From assembly GCF_000381265.1 (NCBI RefSeq), contig NZ_KB906258.1, forward strand, positions 1 to 64,000: 64,000 nt of DNA, read 5' to 3'. The notes below the pieces were generated by a model. That model had not been told where the DNA came from. It saw only the letters and a list, made by a program, of their open reading frames with translations, and did not search any database. A program made the position numbers and the translations under genes. Below are positions 43,221 to 52,501 of this stretch, in pieces (within the stretch, counting starts at the first letter, position 1; every line of letters begins with the position of its first letter). This DNA is from Curvibacter lanceolatus ATCC 14669. GTDB lineage: Bacteria > Pseudomonadota > Gammaproteobacteria > Burkholderiales > Burkholderiaceae_C.

Positions 43221-44426
43221 ATGACCGCACTGATTGAGGCCTCTTCACCCCACGTGATGAACACCTATGGCCGCCTGCCCATCGCGATGTCGCACGGGCA
43301 AGGCGCCTGGGTCTGGGACGTGAATGGGCGAAAGTACCTCGACGGTCTGGCTGGCATTGCCGTCAACACCCTGGGGCACAACCACCCCAAGCTGGTGCCC
43401 GCCCTGCAAGACCAGATCGCTAAGCTGATCCATTGCTGCAACTACTACCACGTGCCCGGCCAGGAAGCCCTGGCGACCAAGCTGGTCGAGTTCTCGGGCA
43501 TGAGCAATGTGTTTTTCTGCTCCACCGGCCTGGAAGCCAACGAAGCCGCCATCAAACTGGCCCGCAAGTTCGGCCATGACAAGGGCATCGACCGGCCCGT
43601 CATCGTGGTCTATGAGAAGGCCTTCCACGGCCGCTCGATCGCCACCCTGTCGGCCACCGGCAACCAGAAGATCCAGCAAGGCTTCGGCCCCCTGGTCGAA
43701 GGCTTTCTGCGTGTGCCGGTGAACGACATCGAAGCCCTCAAGAAGGCCACCGAAGGCAACCCGAACGTGGTGGCGGTGTTCTTCGAGACCATCCAGGGCG
43801 AAGGCGGCATCAACCCGATGCAGATCGAGTACCTGCAACAGTTGCGCGCCCTGTGCACCGAGCGTGACTGGCTGATGATGATCGACGAAGTGCAGTGCGG
43901 CATGGGCCGCACCGGCAAGTGGTTTGCCCACCAATGGGCCGGCATCGTGCCCGATGTGATGCCCCTGGCCAAGGGCCTGGGCTCGGGCGTGCCGATCGGC
44001 GCGGTGGTGGCGGGCCCCAAGGCCGCAGCCATCTTCCAGCCCGGCAACCACGGCACCACTTTCGGCGGCAACCCGCTGGCCATGCGCGCCGGGGTTGAAA
44101 CCATCCGCATCATGGAAGAAGACGGCCTGCTGGACAACGCCGCCCGCGTCGGCGCCCACCTGCGCGCCGCCCTGGTCCGCGAACTGGGCAGCCTGCCCGG
44201 GGTCAAGGACATCCGCGGCCAAGGCCTGATGATCGGTATCGAGCTCGACCGCCCCTGTGGCGCCCTGACCGGCCAGGCGGCCGAAGCCGGCCTGCTGCTG
44301 AGCGTGACGGCCGACAGCGTGATCCGCATCGTGCCGCCGCTGATCCTCAGCACCGACGAAGCCGACCAGATCGTCGCCATCCTGGCGCCGCTGGTGAAGG
44401 CCTTCCTGGCGGGAGGCGCGCAATGA
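43221..44426 (+). CDS. argD: Acetylornithine aminotransferase
   Basis: A 401-residue class III PLP aminotransferase for arginine synthesis (acetylornithine with 2-oxoglutarate; also succinyldiaminopimelate in lysine synthesis). YGRLPIAMSHGQGAWVWDVNGRKYLDGLAGIAVNTLGH is the N-terminal motif, FFCSTGLEANEAAIKLARKFG binds the phosphate, IDEVQCGMGRTGK holds Asp222, and PLAKGLGSGVPIGAVV holds the PLP lysine Lys251. Start 43221 follows GGAGTACAGC; an upstream GTG (43188) is less likely. The stop overlaps the argF start (ATGA), so the genes are coupled. Confidence 0.95.
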   Translation: MTALIEASSPHVMNTYGRLPIAMSHGQGAWVWDVNGRKYLDGLAGIAVNTLGHNHPKLVPALQDQIAKLIHCCNYYHVPGQEALATKLVEFSGMSNVFFCSTGLEANEAAIKLARKFGHDKGIDRPVIVVYEKAFHGRSIATLSATGNQKIQQGFGPLVEGFLRVPVNDIEALKKATEGNPNVVAVFFETIQGEGGINPMQIEYLQQLRALCTERDWLMMIDEVQCGMGRTGKWFAHQWAGIVPDVMPLAKGLGSGVPIGAVVAGPKAAAIFQPGNHGTTFGGNPLAMRAGVETIRIMEEDGLLDNAARVGAHLRAALVRELGSLPGVKDIRGQGLMIGIELDRPCGALTGQAAEAGLLLSVTADSVIRIVPPLILSTDEADQIVAILAPLVKAFLAGGAQ

Positions 44427-45349
44427 GCACCAACGCCCTGCGCCACTACCTGCAGTTCAAGGACCTGAGCGCCGATGAATACGCGCACCTGCTGCAGCGC
44501 GCCGCCATCATCAAGAAGAAGTTCAAGGCCTACGAAAAATACCACCCGCTGGCCGACCGCACGCTGGCCATGATCTTCGAGAAGGCCAGCACCCGCACCC
44601 GGGTGAGCTTTGAGGCCGGCATGTACCAGCTGGGTGGCTCGGTGGTTCACCTGACCACCGGCGACAGCCAGCTGGGCCGCGCCGAGCCCATCGATGACAG
44701 CGCCAAGGTGATCAGCCGCATGGTCGATCTTGTGATGATCCGCACCTTCGGCCAGGACAAGATCGAGCGCTTTGCCGAGCACTCGCGCGTGCCCGTCATC
44801 AACGGCCTGACCAACGAGTTCCACCCCTGCCAGATCCTGGCCGACATCTTCACCTACATCGAGCACCGCGGCTCGATCCAGGGCAAGACGGTGGCCTGGG
44901 TGGGCGACGGCAACAACATGGCCAACACCTGGCTGCAGGCAGCCGAGCTGCTCGACTTCAAGGTGCATGTCAGCACGCCCAATGGTTATGAGGTGAACGA
45001 GAGCGTGGCTGGCGTCAGCCGCCGCGATTGCTTTGAGGTATTCAGCGACCCGCTGGAAGCCTGCCGCAACGCCGACCTGGTGACCACCGACGTCTGGACC
45101 AGCATGGGCTACGAGGCCGAGAACGAGGCCCGCCGCACCGCCTTCGCCGACTGGTGCGTGGACACCGAGATGATGAAGGTGGCCCGACCGGACGCCTTGT
45201 TCATGCACTGCCTGCCCGCCCACCGCGGCGAAGAAGTCGAAGCCGACGTGATCGACGGCCCCCAATCCGTCGTCTGGGACGAGGCCGAGAACCGCATGCA
45301 CGTGCAAAAGGCCTTGATGGAATTCCTGCTGCTGGGGCGCGTCAGCTGA
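44423..45349 (+). CDS. argF: Ornithine carbamoyltransferase
   Basis: A 308-residue enzyme that makes citrulline from ornithine and carbamoyl phosphate. The carbamoyl-phosphate motif STRTR (56-60) is followed by GRAEPIDDSAKVISRMVD, FHPCQILADIFTYIE, the ornithine-binding DVWTSMG and the HCLPA loop (FMHCLPAHRGEEV). It is coupled to argD by an ATGA overlap and followed after eight bases by a YkgJ-type gene, which may be co-transcribed. Confidence 0.96.
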   Translation: MSTNALRHYLQFKDLSADEYAHLLQRAAIIKKKFKAYEKYHPLADRTLAMIFEKASTRTRVSFEAGMYQLGGSVVHLTTGDSQLGRAEPIDDSAKVISRMVDLVMIRTFGQDKIERFAEHSRVPVINGLTNEFHPCQILADIFTYIEHRGSIQGKTVAWVGDGNNMANTWLQAAELLDFKVHVSTPNGYEVNESVAGVSRRDCFEVFSDPLEACRNADLVTTDVWTSMGYEAENEARRTAFADWCVDTEMMKVARPDALFMHCLPAHRGEEVEADVIDGPQSVVWDEAENRMHVQKALMEFLLLGRVS

Positions 45350-45357
45350 GGTCTGCC

Positions 45358-45690
45358 ATGAGCCACCCCTGCCTGAGCTGCGGCGCTTGCTGCGCCGCTT
45401 ACCGGGTCGATTTCTCGGTCTGCGAGTTGGACGAACAAGGCGGCACCGTGCCGTCCGGGCTGGTGGTCGAGGTCAATGGCAGCACCTGCCGCATGCGGGG
45501 CACCGACCATGTGCCGATCCGCTGCGCCGCACTCACCGGCAAAGTGGGCGAAAAGGTGGCTTGCGGCATCTACGAATGGCGCCCGGCGCCCTGCCATGAG
45601 CTGCAGGCAGGCGACCCCGGTTGTGAAAAGGCCCGTGCCCGGCACGGCCTGCCGCCCTATGCCGAGGTGGTGGGCGACCGCATCGTTTGA
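45358..45690 (+). CDS. YkgJ-family zinc/iron-chelating Cys-cluster protein
   Basis: A 110-residue protein with a CxxCxxCC cluster at the start (CLSCGACCAAY), Cys in GSTCRMRG and RCAAL, and a C-terminal ACGIYEWRPAPCHEL. This is the YkgJ/UPF0153 pattern of metal-binding Cys clusters; the metal and role are not firmly known. Start at 45358 is eight bases after argF. It is probably the last gene of the arg unit. Confidence 0.85.
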   Translation: MSHPCLSCGACCAAYRVDFSVCELDEQGGTVPSGLVVEVNGSTCRMRGTDHVPIRCAALTGKVGEKVACGIYEWRPAPCHELQAGDPGCEKARARHGLPPYAEVVGDRIV

Positions 45691-45721
45691 AAGCGACCTG
45701 CGATCAGTCCATCAACCCGGA

Positions 45722-45952
45722 TCAGCCCCCCGGCTTCATCCACAGCGGCTCCCGGCCGCTGGCGGCGCCTGCCGCCGGTGGCTTGCTCGGGCCGCAGCCC
45801 GCGCAATCGCTGCAGGCACCACAGCCTGGGGCCTCGCCCAGCTTTTTCTGCACGCGCCCCAGGGGCTTGCGCCAGGCGGCAGGCATCCAATACCACAGGG
45901 CATACACCCCGGCCAGTGCCACCACCAGGCCCACAATCCATTGCTGCCACAT
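45722..45952 (-). CDS. Small Cys-rich single-span membrane protein linked to FeoB
   Basis: A 76-residue protein: one N-terminal membrane helix (WIVGLVVALAGVYALWYWMP), a short basic stretch (AAWRKPLGRVQKKLG), and a Cys cluster (CGACSDCAGC, about 44-53). The layout matches FeoB-associated Cys-rich membrane proteins. Its ATG follows the feoB stop after two bases, so it belongs to the feo operon and probably helps ferrous-iron uptake, perhaps by handing over iron at the inner face. Family match is by pattern only. Confidence 0.75.
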   Translation of the reverse strand: MWQQWIVGLVVALAGVYALWYWMPAAWRKPLGRVQKKLGEAPGCGACSDCAGCGPSKPPAAGAASGREPLWMKPGG

Positions 45953-45954
45953 GA

Positions 45955-47832
45955 TCAAGCGCCTCCCAGCATCAAGGTGATCCGATAGGTGAGCCAGCTG
46001 GCCCCGTAGGCCAGGGCAAACAGGTAGCCGGCCATCAGCGCCACATAGCGCCAGCTGTTGGTTTCGCGGCGCACGGTGACCAGGGTCGAGATGCACTGCG
46101 GTGCAAACACATACCAGACCAGCAAGGACAGCGCCGTGGCCAGCGACCAGCTGTGCGCAATCAAGGGCCCCAGTTCGGCCGCCACATCCTCACCGCTGGC
46201 CGACAGGGCATACACCGTGCCCAAGGCACCCACAGCCACCTCGCGCGCGGCCAGGCCGGGCACCAGGGCGATGGCGATCTGCCAGTTGAAGCCGATGGGT
46301 GCAAACACGGTTTCCAGCAGGCGGCCCAGTTGGCCGGCAAAGCTGTACTGGATGGCAGCGCCGGTCGCGCCCTCGGGCGCCCCCGGGTAGGTGGACAGGA
46401 ACCACAGCACCACCATCAGGGCCAGGATGATGCTGCCCACCCGCTTGACGAAGATCGAAGCGCGCTCGAACAGGCCCTGGGCCAGGTTGCGCAGACTGGG
46501 CCAGCGGTAGGCCGGCAACTCCATGACCAGGGGCGTGGGCCGGGCATGGCCACGCCACAGCTTGAACACCGCGGCCACCGCCATGGCGCCGACGATGCCC
46601 ATCACATACAAGCCGAACATCACCAGGCCTTGCAGGTTGAACACACCGCCCACCGTGCGCTCGGGGATGAAGGCGCTGATCAGCAGCGCATACACCGGCA
46701 GCCGCGCCGAGCAGGTCATCAACGGGGCAATCATGATGGTGACCAGGCGGTCGCGCCAATGGGTGATGGTGCGGGTGGCCATCACGCCAGGGATGGCGCA
46801 GGCAAAGCTCGACAGCAGCGGGATGAACGAGCGGCCCGACAGACCCACCGTACCCATGACCCGGTCCAGCAGAAAGGCCGCCCGGGGCAGGTAGCCCGAA
46901 TCCTCCAGCACCAGGATGAAGAAGAACAGGATCAGAATCTGCGGCAGGAACACCAGCACGCCGCCCGCCCCGGCCAGCACGCCATCAGCCAGCAGGCTTT
47001 GCAGCACACCAGGCGGCACCTGCTCGCGCACCAGCTCGGCCAGGCCATCCACGCCGCCCTTGATCGCGTCCATGGGCACGGTGGCCCAGCTGAACACGGC
47101 CTGGAACATCATGAACAGGGTGAACGCCAGGATCAGCATGCCCCACAGCGGGTGCAGCACCACGCGGTCGATGGCGTCGTCGGTGTGCAGGGTGTCGGCC
47201 GGGGTCTGAACCGCCAGGCCCAGGATGCGCCGCACCTCCAGCTGGGTGGCCATCACCTCGTCGAAGTGGGGCGCATGCCAGGCCCGCGCCGCTTGGCCGG
47301 GGCGGCGGGTGGACTGCCACTGCTCGAAGAAGGCCAGCAGCTCGTGGGCGCCGTCGTGGCGGATGCCCACGGTCTCGAGTACCGGCATGCCCAGCTCACG
47401 CGCCAGCACCTCGCGGTCGATGTGGATGCCCTCGCGACGCGCAGCATCGCTCATGTTCAGGGCCAGCACCATCGGCAGGCCCAGGGAACGGGCCTCCAGC
47501 ACCAGGCGCAGGTTGAGCTTCAGGTTGGTGGCATCGGCCACGCACACCAGCAGATCGGGCACCGGCTCGCCGGCCCGGTGGCCGGTCACGATGTCGCGCG
47601 TGACGGCCTCGTCGGCACTCAAGGCGTTCAGGCTGTAAGCGCCCGGCAGGTCCAGCACCACCACGCGCCGCCCACCCGGCGTGGCCACCACCCCCTCCTT
47701 GCGCTCGACGGTCACGCCTGCATAGTTGGCCACCTTCTGGCGGCTGCCGGTGAGCAGGTTGAAGAGCGCGGTCTTGCCGCAATTGGGGTTGCCCAGCAAG
47801 GCGGCACGTAAAGAGGGAGCGGCCTCGGTCAT
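45955..47832 (-). CDS. feoB: Ferrous iron transport protein B
   Basis: A 625-residue inner-membrane ferrous iron transporter. An N-terminal G domain has G1 GNPNCGKT (14-21), a T in GVTVERKEG, and G3 VVLDLPGAYSL; a helical regulator domain follows; then the membrane domain with two Gate regions (SGRSFIPLLSSFACAIPGVMATRTI and RLPVYALLISAF). The start overlaps the feoA stop by one base (TGATG) and a small Cys-rich gene follows, giving a three-gene unit under a Fur-box-like site. It lacks the very long C terminus of some FeoB proteins. Confidence 0.95.
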   Translation of the reverse strand: MTEAAPSLRAALLGNPNCGKTALFNLLTGSRQKVANYAGVTVERKEGVVATPGGRRVVVLDLPGAYSLNALSADEAVTRDIVTGHRAGEPVPDLLVCVADATNLKLNLRLVLEARSLGLPMVLALNMSDAARREGIHIDREVLARELGMPVLETVGIRHDGAHELLAFFEQWQSTRRPGQAARAWHAPHFDEVMATQLEVRRILGLAVQTPADTLHTDDAIDRVVLHPLWGMLILAFTLFMMFQAVFSWATVPMDAIKGGVDGLAELVREQVPPGVLQSLLADGVLAGAGGVLVFLPQILILFFFILVLEDSGYLPRAAFLLDRVMGTVGLSGRSFIPLLSSFACAIPGVMATRTITHWRDRLVTIMIAPLMTCSARLPVYALLISAFIPERTVGGVFNLQGLVMFGLYVMGIVGAMAVAAVFKLWRGHARPTPLVMELPAYRWPSLRNLAQGLFERASIFVKRVGSIILALMVVLWFLSTYPGAPEGATGAAIQYSFAGQLGRLLETVFAPIGFNWQIAIALVPGLAAREVAVGALGTVYALSASGEDVAAELGPLIAHSWSLATALSLLVWYVFAPQCISTLVTVRRETNSWRYVALMAGYLFALAYGASWLTYRITLMLGGA

Positions 47833-48134
47833 CAGATTCTCTTTTCAACAGGGGCGGCCAGGGACACCCGGATCAGCGCCGCCTCATGGCTGCGCAAGGC
47901 AAAGGTGGTGTGCCCCACACGCACGGCAATCGGATCGGCGGCCGGAAAGCCGCGGGCAATCACCCGCACGGGCTCGCCGGGCAGAAAGCCGATTTCGAGC
48001 AGGCGCAACAGCAACTCCTGGTCTTCGGGTGAGCTGGGCAACTCCAGGCGCACCACCTGCGCATCGACGCGCAGCGGCAATTCATGGACTCCCATCTCCT
48101 GGGCGGGGGAGCTGACCACGGGGGGCTTGGACAT
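47832..48134 (-). CDS. feoA: FeoA-type SH3-like iron transport protein
   Basis: A 100-residue protein with an SH3-like FeoA fold: LLLRLLEIGFLPGEPVRVIARGFPAADPIAVRVGHTTFALRSHEAALIRV. FeoA is needed with FeoB for ferrous iron uptake. The N-terminal 25 residues are longer than in E. coli FeoA. The start at 48134 (MSKPPVV) is preferred, since a longer frame crosses the Fur-box-like site. First gene of feoAB plus the Cys-rich protein. Confidence 0.9.
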   Translation of the reverse strand: MSKPPVVSSPAQEMGVHELPLRVDAQVVRLELPSSPEDQELLLRLLEIGFLPGEPVRVIARGFPAADPIAVRVGHTTFALRSHEAALIRVSLAAPVEKRI

Positions 48135-48152
48135 CGGCACAGTCGCCTTCTG

Positions 48153-48171
48153 AATGAAAACTATTCTTATT
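48153..48171. promoter_or_regulatory. Fur-box-like site upstream of feoA
   Basis: aatgaaaactattcttatt agrees well with the palindromic Fur consensus (AATGATAATNATTCTCATT type), 19 bases upstream of the feoA ATG. Iron-repressed expression is expected. Confidence 0.65.
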
Positions 48172-48249
48172 CTAGTCGCTCCAGAAAATGCGCCGCCTGT
48201 CTGAAATAAGCGACACCACGAAATTCTGGCGCCAGTAACGTCAGCGCCC

Positions 48250-48894
48250 ATGCAACAGATCTGGGATATCTCTCCCCCCATCCATGTCGGCACCCCGGTG
48301 TTTCCGGGCGATGCGCCCTACCAGCAGCACTGGGCCGCCACCCTGGGCCCGGGCTGCCCGGTGAATGTCGCCACCCTCAGCCTGTCGCCCCATGTGGGGG
48401 CCCACGCCGACGCGCCACTGCATTACGACGCGGGTGGCAGCCCCGTCGGGCTGCTGCCGCTGGAGCCCTTTCTGGGCCCTTGCCGGGTGATCCATGCCAT
48501 CGGCCGCGGCCCGCTGCTGAACTGGTCTGATCTGGCCCACGCCCTGCCCGCGGGGCAAGCCATGCCCCCGCGCGTGCTGGTGCGCTGCTACCAGCAGGCC
48601 CCCACGCAATGGGACCCGAACCTGCCCGCCTTGGCCCCCGAGACCCTGGAGCAACTGGCCGACCTGGGGGTCTGCCTGATCGGCATCGACAGCGCCAGCA
48701 TCGACCCCGCCGACAGCAAGACGCTGGACAGCCACCAGGTGATCCGCCGGCGCGGCCTGCGCGTGCTGGAAAACCTGGTGCTCGACGAGGTGCCCGAAGG
48801 CGACTACGAATTGATCGCCCTGCCCCTGAAGCTGATCAGCGCCGACGCCTCGCCGGTGCGGGCCGTGCTGAGACGCCTGCCGCAGCCGCGCTGA
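48250..48894 (+). CDS. kynB: Kynurenine formamidase (arylformamidase)
   Basis: A 214-residue metal-dependent enzyme that hydrolyses N-formylkynurenine to kynurenine. The N-terminal pattern [20 protein letters not shown] and the metal-binding motif [15 protein letters not shown] (His48, His52, Asp54) are typical, as is [20 protein letters not shown]. It is followed by kynA after 53 bases. The kynU gene often found with these two is not here. Confidence 0.93.
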   Translation: MQQIWDISPPIHVGTPVFPGDAPYQQHWAATLGPGCPVNVATLSLSPHVGAHADAPLHYDAGGSPVGLLPLEPFLGPCRVIHAIGRGPLLNWSDLAHALPAGQAMPPRVLVRCYQQAPTQWDPNLPALAPETLEQLADLGVCLIGIDSASIDPADSKTLDSHQVIRRRGLRVLENLVLDEVPEGDYELIALPLKLISADASPVRAVLRRLPQPR

Positions 48895-48947
48895 CGACCC
48901 CATCCACGACCTTTGCAACCCCAGCTAACACAAGAAGGACCCCCACC

Positions 48948-49844
48948 ATGTGCCCCTACCACAACACCGAAGCCAACCCCAACCAGCCGCAGGAACCGAC
49001 CCCGGCCCACGCCACCGAGCGCATCGTGACCGAAGAGCGCGCCCAGCTCGACTTCAGCCAGTCGATGAGCTATGGCGACTACCTGCAACTGGACAGCATC
49101 CTGACGGCCCAGCACCCGCGCTCGCCCGACCACAACGAGATGCTGTTCATCGTGCAGCACCAGACCAGCGAACTGTGGATGAAGCTGATGCTGCACGAGC
49201 TGGGTGCCGCCATCCGCCACATCGCGGCCGACGACCTGCAGACGGCCTTCAAGATGCTGGCCCGGGTCAGCAAGATCATGGAGCAACTGGTGCATGCCTG
49301 GGACGTGCTGGCCACCATGACACCACCCGAATACAGCGCCATCCGCCCCTACCTGGTGAACTCCAGCGGCTTCCAGAGCTACCAGTACCGCTGCATCGAA
49401 TTCGCGCTGGGCAACAAGAACGCCGCCATGCTCAAGCCCCACGAGCACCGCCCCGAGCTGCTGGCCATGGTGCAGGAGCGCTACCAGAGCGCCTCGCTGT
49501 ACGACGAGGCCCTGCGTCTGCTGGCGCGCCGCGGCCTGGCCGTGCCCGCCAGCCACACCGAGCGCGACTGGACCCAGCCCTACGAGGCCAGCGACGGCGT
49601 CGAACAGGCCTGGCTCACGGTGTACCGCGACCCCAAGGCGCACTGGGATCTGTACCAACTGGGCGAAGAGCTCACCGACCTCGAAGACGCCTTCCGCCTG
49701 TGGCGCTTCCGCCACCTGACCACGGTCGAGCGCGTCATCGGCTTCAAGCGCGGCACCGGAGGCACCGGCGGCGTGAGCTACCTGCGCAAGATGCTCGACG
49801 TGGTGCTGTTTCCTGAAATCTGGCGCCTGCGCACCGACCTCTGA
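48948..49844 (+). CDS. kynA: Tryptophan 2,3-dioxygenase
   Basis: A 298-residue haem enzyme, the first step of tryptophan breakdown by the kynurenine route. Characteristic stretches: [67 protein letters not shown] and the haem-ligand region [27 protein letters not shown]. The start at 48948 follows agaaggac. With kynB it converts tryptophan to kynurenine. KynU or a ring-opening path would be elsewhere. Confidence 0.95.
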   Translation: MCPYHNTEANPNQPQEPTPAHATERIVTEERAQLDFSQSMSYGDYLQLDSILTAQHPRSPDHNEMLFIVQHQTSELWMKLMLHELGAAIRHIAADDLQTAFKMLARVSKIMEQLVHAWDVLATMTPPEYSAIRPYLVNSSGFQSYQYRCIEFALGNKNAAMLKPHEHRPELLAMVQERYQSASLYDEALRLLARRGLAVPASHTERDWTQPYEASDGVEQAWLTVYRDPKAHWDLYQLGEELTDLEDAFRLWRFRHLTTVERVIGFKRGTGGTGGVSYLRKMLDVVLFPEIWRLRTDL

Positions 49845-49900
49845 GCGGCCTGCAAAGAACCTTGGGTGGCACACCTAGGTTCCCTGAAGACCTTGGGCAT

Positions 49901-49929
49901 GTTGCAATGCACAATACCCCCATTGCAAC
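49901..49929. promoter_or_regulatory. Perfect 9-bp inverted repeat just upstream of solo parA
   Basis: GTTGCAATG, an 11-base spacer, then CATTGCAAC, ending 15 bases before the parA ATG. It covers the place of promoter or ribosome-binding site, so it may be an operator or mRNA hairpin; a parS-like role is also possible. Confidence 0.55.
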
Positions 49930-49944
49930 TGCACGGAATCGGTC

Positions 49945-50712
49945 ATGCGACGCGTTGTTTTCAATCAGAAGGGCGGGGTCGGCAAATCGACCATCACCAG
50001 CAACCTGGCCGCCATCGGCGCGCACCTGGGCCAACGCACCCTGGTGGTCGACCTCGACCCCCAGGGCAACTCCAGCCGCTACCTGCTGGGTGACGCGGTA
50101 GAGCAGGATCTGAGCGGGGTGGCCGACTTTTTCGACACCACGCTCAAGTTCACCCTGCGTGCACCGGCCACCAGCGACTTCATCGTCGCCTCCCCCTGGG
50201 AGAACCTGCACGTCATGCCGTCCAGCCCGGCCCTGGAAGAACTGCATGGCAAGCTGGAGAGCCGCTACAAGATCTACAAGCTGCGCGATGCCCTGCAAGA
50301 GCTGGCGGACGACTACGACGCGATCTGGATCGACACGCCGCCGGCGCTCAATTTCTACACCCGCTCGGCACTGATCGCGGCCGAGTCGTGCCTGATCCCG
50401 TTTGACTGCGATGACTTCTCGCGCCGGGCGCTCTATGGCCTGCTCGACAGCGTCAAGGAGATCCAGGCCGACCACAACCCCGATCTGCGCGTGGACGGCA
50501 TTGTGGTGAACCAGTTCCAGCCCCGCGCCGCCCTGCCCCGCCGCACGGTGCAGGAGCTGATCGACGAAGGCCTGCCGGTGTGCCAGCCCTACCTCAGCGC
50601 CAGCGTGAAGATCAAGGAGTCACACGAACTGGCCCGGCCCATGATCCACCTCGACCCGCGCCACAAGCTGACGCAGGAACTGGTGGCCCTGTACGAGTCC
50701 CTGAACACCTGA
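49945..50712 (+). CDS. ParA-family ATPase (solo)
   Basis: A 255-residue deviant-Walker ATPase: KGGVGKSTITSNLAAIGAHLG (9-29), DLDPQGNSSRYLLG, and DAIWIDTPPALNFYTRSALIAAESCLIPFDCDDFSR. It belongs with ParA/Soj proteins that position cargo on the nucleoid. No parB is adjacent, so it may position something other than a chromosome (chemoreceptor cluster, pili) or work with a distant partner. The start at 49945 gives the usual MRRVVFNQKGG end. It follows kynA by 100 bases but has its own palindrome upstream. Confidence 0.88.
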   Translation: MRRVVFNQKGGVGKSTITSNLAAIGAHLGQRTLVVDLDPQGNSSRYLLGDAVEQDLSGVADFFDTTLKFTLRAPATSDFIVASPWENLHVMPSSPALEELHGKLESRYKIYKLRDALQELADDYDAIWIDTPPALNFYTRSALIAAESCLIPFDCDDFSRRALYGLLDSVKEIQADHNPDLRVDGIVVNQFQPRAALPRRTVQELIDEGLPVCQPYLSASVKIKESHELARPMIHLDPRHKLTQELVALYESLNT

Positions 50713-50731
50713 GCAGAACGCCGGAAAAACA

Positions 50732-50766
50732 AAACCCCGCCACGGAGGACCGCTGGCGGGGTTTCG
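50732..50766. terminator. Hairpin between parA and pit
   Basis: aaaccccgcca (50732-50742) pairs with tggcggggttt (50754-50764). A run lies on the left, a short T run on the right. It probably ends both convergent units. Confidence 0.7.
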
Positions 50767-50794
50767 GGATGGTTTCGGGATGGTGCGAGCTGGC

Positions 50795-51805
50795 TCAGAA
50801 CAGCTGCAGGCTCACCCAGTAAGCCACACCGGCCACAAAGGCCGAGGCCGGAATGGTCAGCACCCAGGCCCAGACGATGTTGCCGGCCACCCCCCAGCGC
50901 ACGGCGCTGGCGCGCTGCACCGAGCCCACGCCGACGATGGCGCCGGTGATGGTGTGGGTGGTGGACACCGGCACCCCCATCAAGGTGGCGATGAACAGCG
51001 TGATGGCCCCGCCGGTTTCAGCGCAGAAGCCGCCCACGGGCTTGAGCTTGGTGATTTTCTGGCCCATGGTCTTCACGATGCGCCAGCCGCCGAACATGGT
51101 ACCCAGGCCGATGGCCATGTAGCAGCAGATGATGGTCCAGGTCGGCGGGGCCGTTTCCTGGGCCGAGGCGTAGCCGGTGGCGATCAACAGCATCCAGATG
51201 ATGCCGATGGTCTTTTGCGCATCGTTGCCACCGTGGCCCAGGCTGTAGGCGCCGGCCGAAATCAGTTGCAGGCGTCGGAACCAGCGATCGATCTTGGACG
51301 GACGGGTGCGGCGGCAGATCCAGGCCACGGCCACCATCATCAGCGAGCCAAACAGAAAGCCCAGCAAGGGCGAGATGAAGATGAAAGCCACCGTGCGCAG
51401 GATGCCGGCACCGATCAGCGCGCTGGCGCCGGCCTTGGCGATCACGGCACCCACGATGCCGCCGATCAGGGCATGCGAAGAGCTGCTGGGAATGCCGTAG
51501 TACCAGGTGATCAGGTTCCAGAAAATGGCCCCTGCCAGGGCACCGAACACCACGTGGATGTCGATCACACCGGCATCGGCAATGCCCTTGCCCACCGTCG
51601 CGGCCACGCTGAGGTGGAAGATGAAGATGGCGATGAAATTGAAGAAGGCCGCAAACACCACGGCCTGCCCGGGCTTCAGAACCCCCGTGGACACCACCGT
51701 GGCGATCGAGTTGGCGGCATCATGAAACCCGTTCATGAAGTCGAACACCAGGGCCATGGCGACCAGCACCATGACAGCCCACAGTGCTACCGGAACATTG
51801 CTCAT
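50795..51805 (-). CDS. pit: Low-affinity inorganic phosphate transporter (PiT)
   Basis: A 336-residue inner-membrane protein with about ten helices. The two PiT signatures are visible: DFMNGFHDAANSIATVVSTGVL (GFHDAANS) in the first half and SLGHGGNDAQKTIGIIW (GGNDAQK) in the second. It imports metal-phosphate complexes with protons. The start at 51805 (MSNVPVALW) lies 14 bases after the DUF47 gene, so the two form an operon. A Pho-box-like site precedes the operon. Confidence 0.93.
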   Translation of the reverse strand: MSNVPVALWAVMVLVAMALVFDFMNGFHDAANSIATVVSTGVLKPGQAVVFAAFFNFIAIFIFHLSVAATVGKGIADAGVIDIHVVFGALAGAIFWNLITWYYGIPSSSSHALIGGIVGAVIAKAGASALIGAGILRTVAFIFISPLLGFLFGSLMMVAVAWICRRTRPSKIDRWFRRLQLISAGAYSLGHGGNDAQKTIGIIWMLLIATGYASAQETAPPTWTIICCYMAIGLGTMFGGWRIVKTMGQKITKLKPVGGFCAETGGAITLFIATLMGVPVSTTHTITGAIVGVGSVQRASAVRWGVAGNIVWAWVLTIPASAFVAGVAYWVSLQLF

Positions 51806-51819
51806 GTGAGTGCCCCAGA

Positions 51820-52467
51820 TCAGGAGTTCTCGAGGATGATGCCCTCGATCAGGTTGGCCACGTCTTCGCACTTGTCGGTGATGGTTTCCAACAACTCGTA
51901 GATGGCCTTGAGCTTGATCACCTCGCGCACATCGGGCTCTTCGCGGAACAGCTTGCTCATGGCAGAGCGCATCACGCGGTCGGCGTCCGACTCCAGGCGG
52001 TCGATCTCTTCGCAGGTCTTGAGGGCGGCTTCGGCCACCGGCTGGTCGGCGATCTTGTCGAGCAGCTGCACCGCGTCGCGCAGGCGCTCGCAGCACTTCA
52101 GGCTCAGGTCGGTCAGGCGGCTGATCTCATCGGTCATCACGCGCACGTCATACAGGGCCATGGTCTCGGCCGAGTCCTGGATCAGGTCGGCCACGTCGTC
52201 CATGGTGTTGATCAGCGAGTGGATCTGCTCGCGGTCGATCGGGGTGATGAAGGTCTTGTGGATCAGGCGGTTGACGTCCTGGGTCACGCGGTCAGCGGCG
52301 TGCTCGGCAGCGTCCACGTCCTGGTTGTACTTCTCACGCAGATGAGGGTCGCCGTAGTTGGCCACCAACTGGGAGAACGCACGCGCAGCCTCCACGATGT
52401 GCTGGGCGTGCTGGTTGAACATCTCGAAAAAATTGCCTTCTCGGGGCAACAGCTTGCCAAACAGCAT
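51820..52467 (-). CDS. DUF47 (PhoU-like) protein paired with Pit
   Basis: A 215-residue all-helical protein of the DUF47/PhoU_div family: MLFGKLLPREGNFFEMFNQHAQHIVEAARAF, YNQDVDAAEHAADRVTQDVNRLIHKTFITPIDREQIHSLINTMDDVADLI. Acidic E/D-x-x-x-D motifs may bind metal clusters. It probably controls Pit. The start follows CTAGGAGTCGCC. First gene of the two-gene unit. Confidence 0.92.
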   Translation of the reverse strand: MLFGKLLPREGNFFEMFNQHAQHIVEAARAFSQLVANYGDPHLREKYNQDVDAAEHAADRVTQDVNRLIHKTFITPIDREQIHSLINTMDDVADLIQDSAETMALYDVRVMTDEISRLTDLSLKCCERLRDAVQLLDKIADQPVAEAALKTCEEIDRLESDADRVMRSAMSKLFREEPDVREVIKLKAIYELLETITDKCEDVANLIEGIILENS

Positions 52468-52501
52468 GGCGACTCCTAGCGGACTGAGGGGGTCACAGAT
52501 T

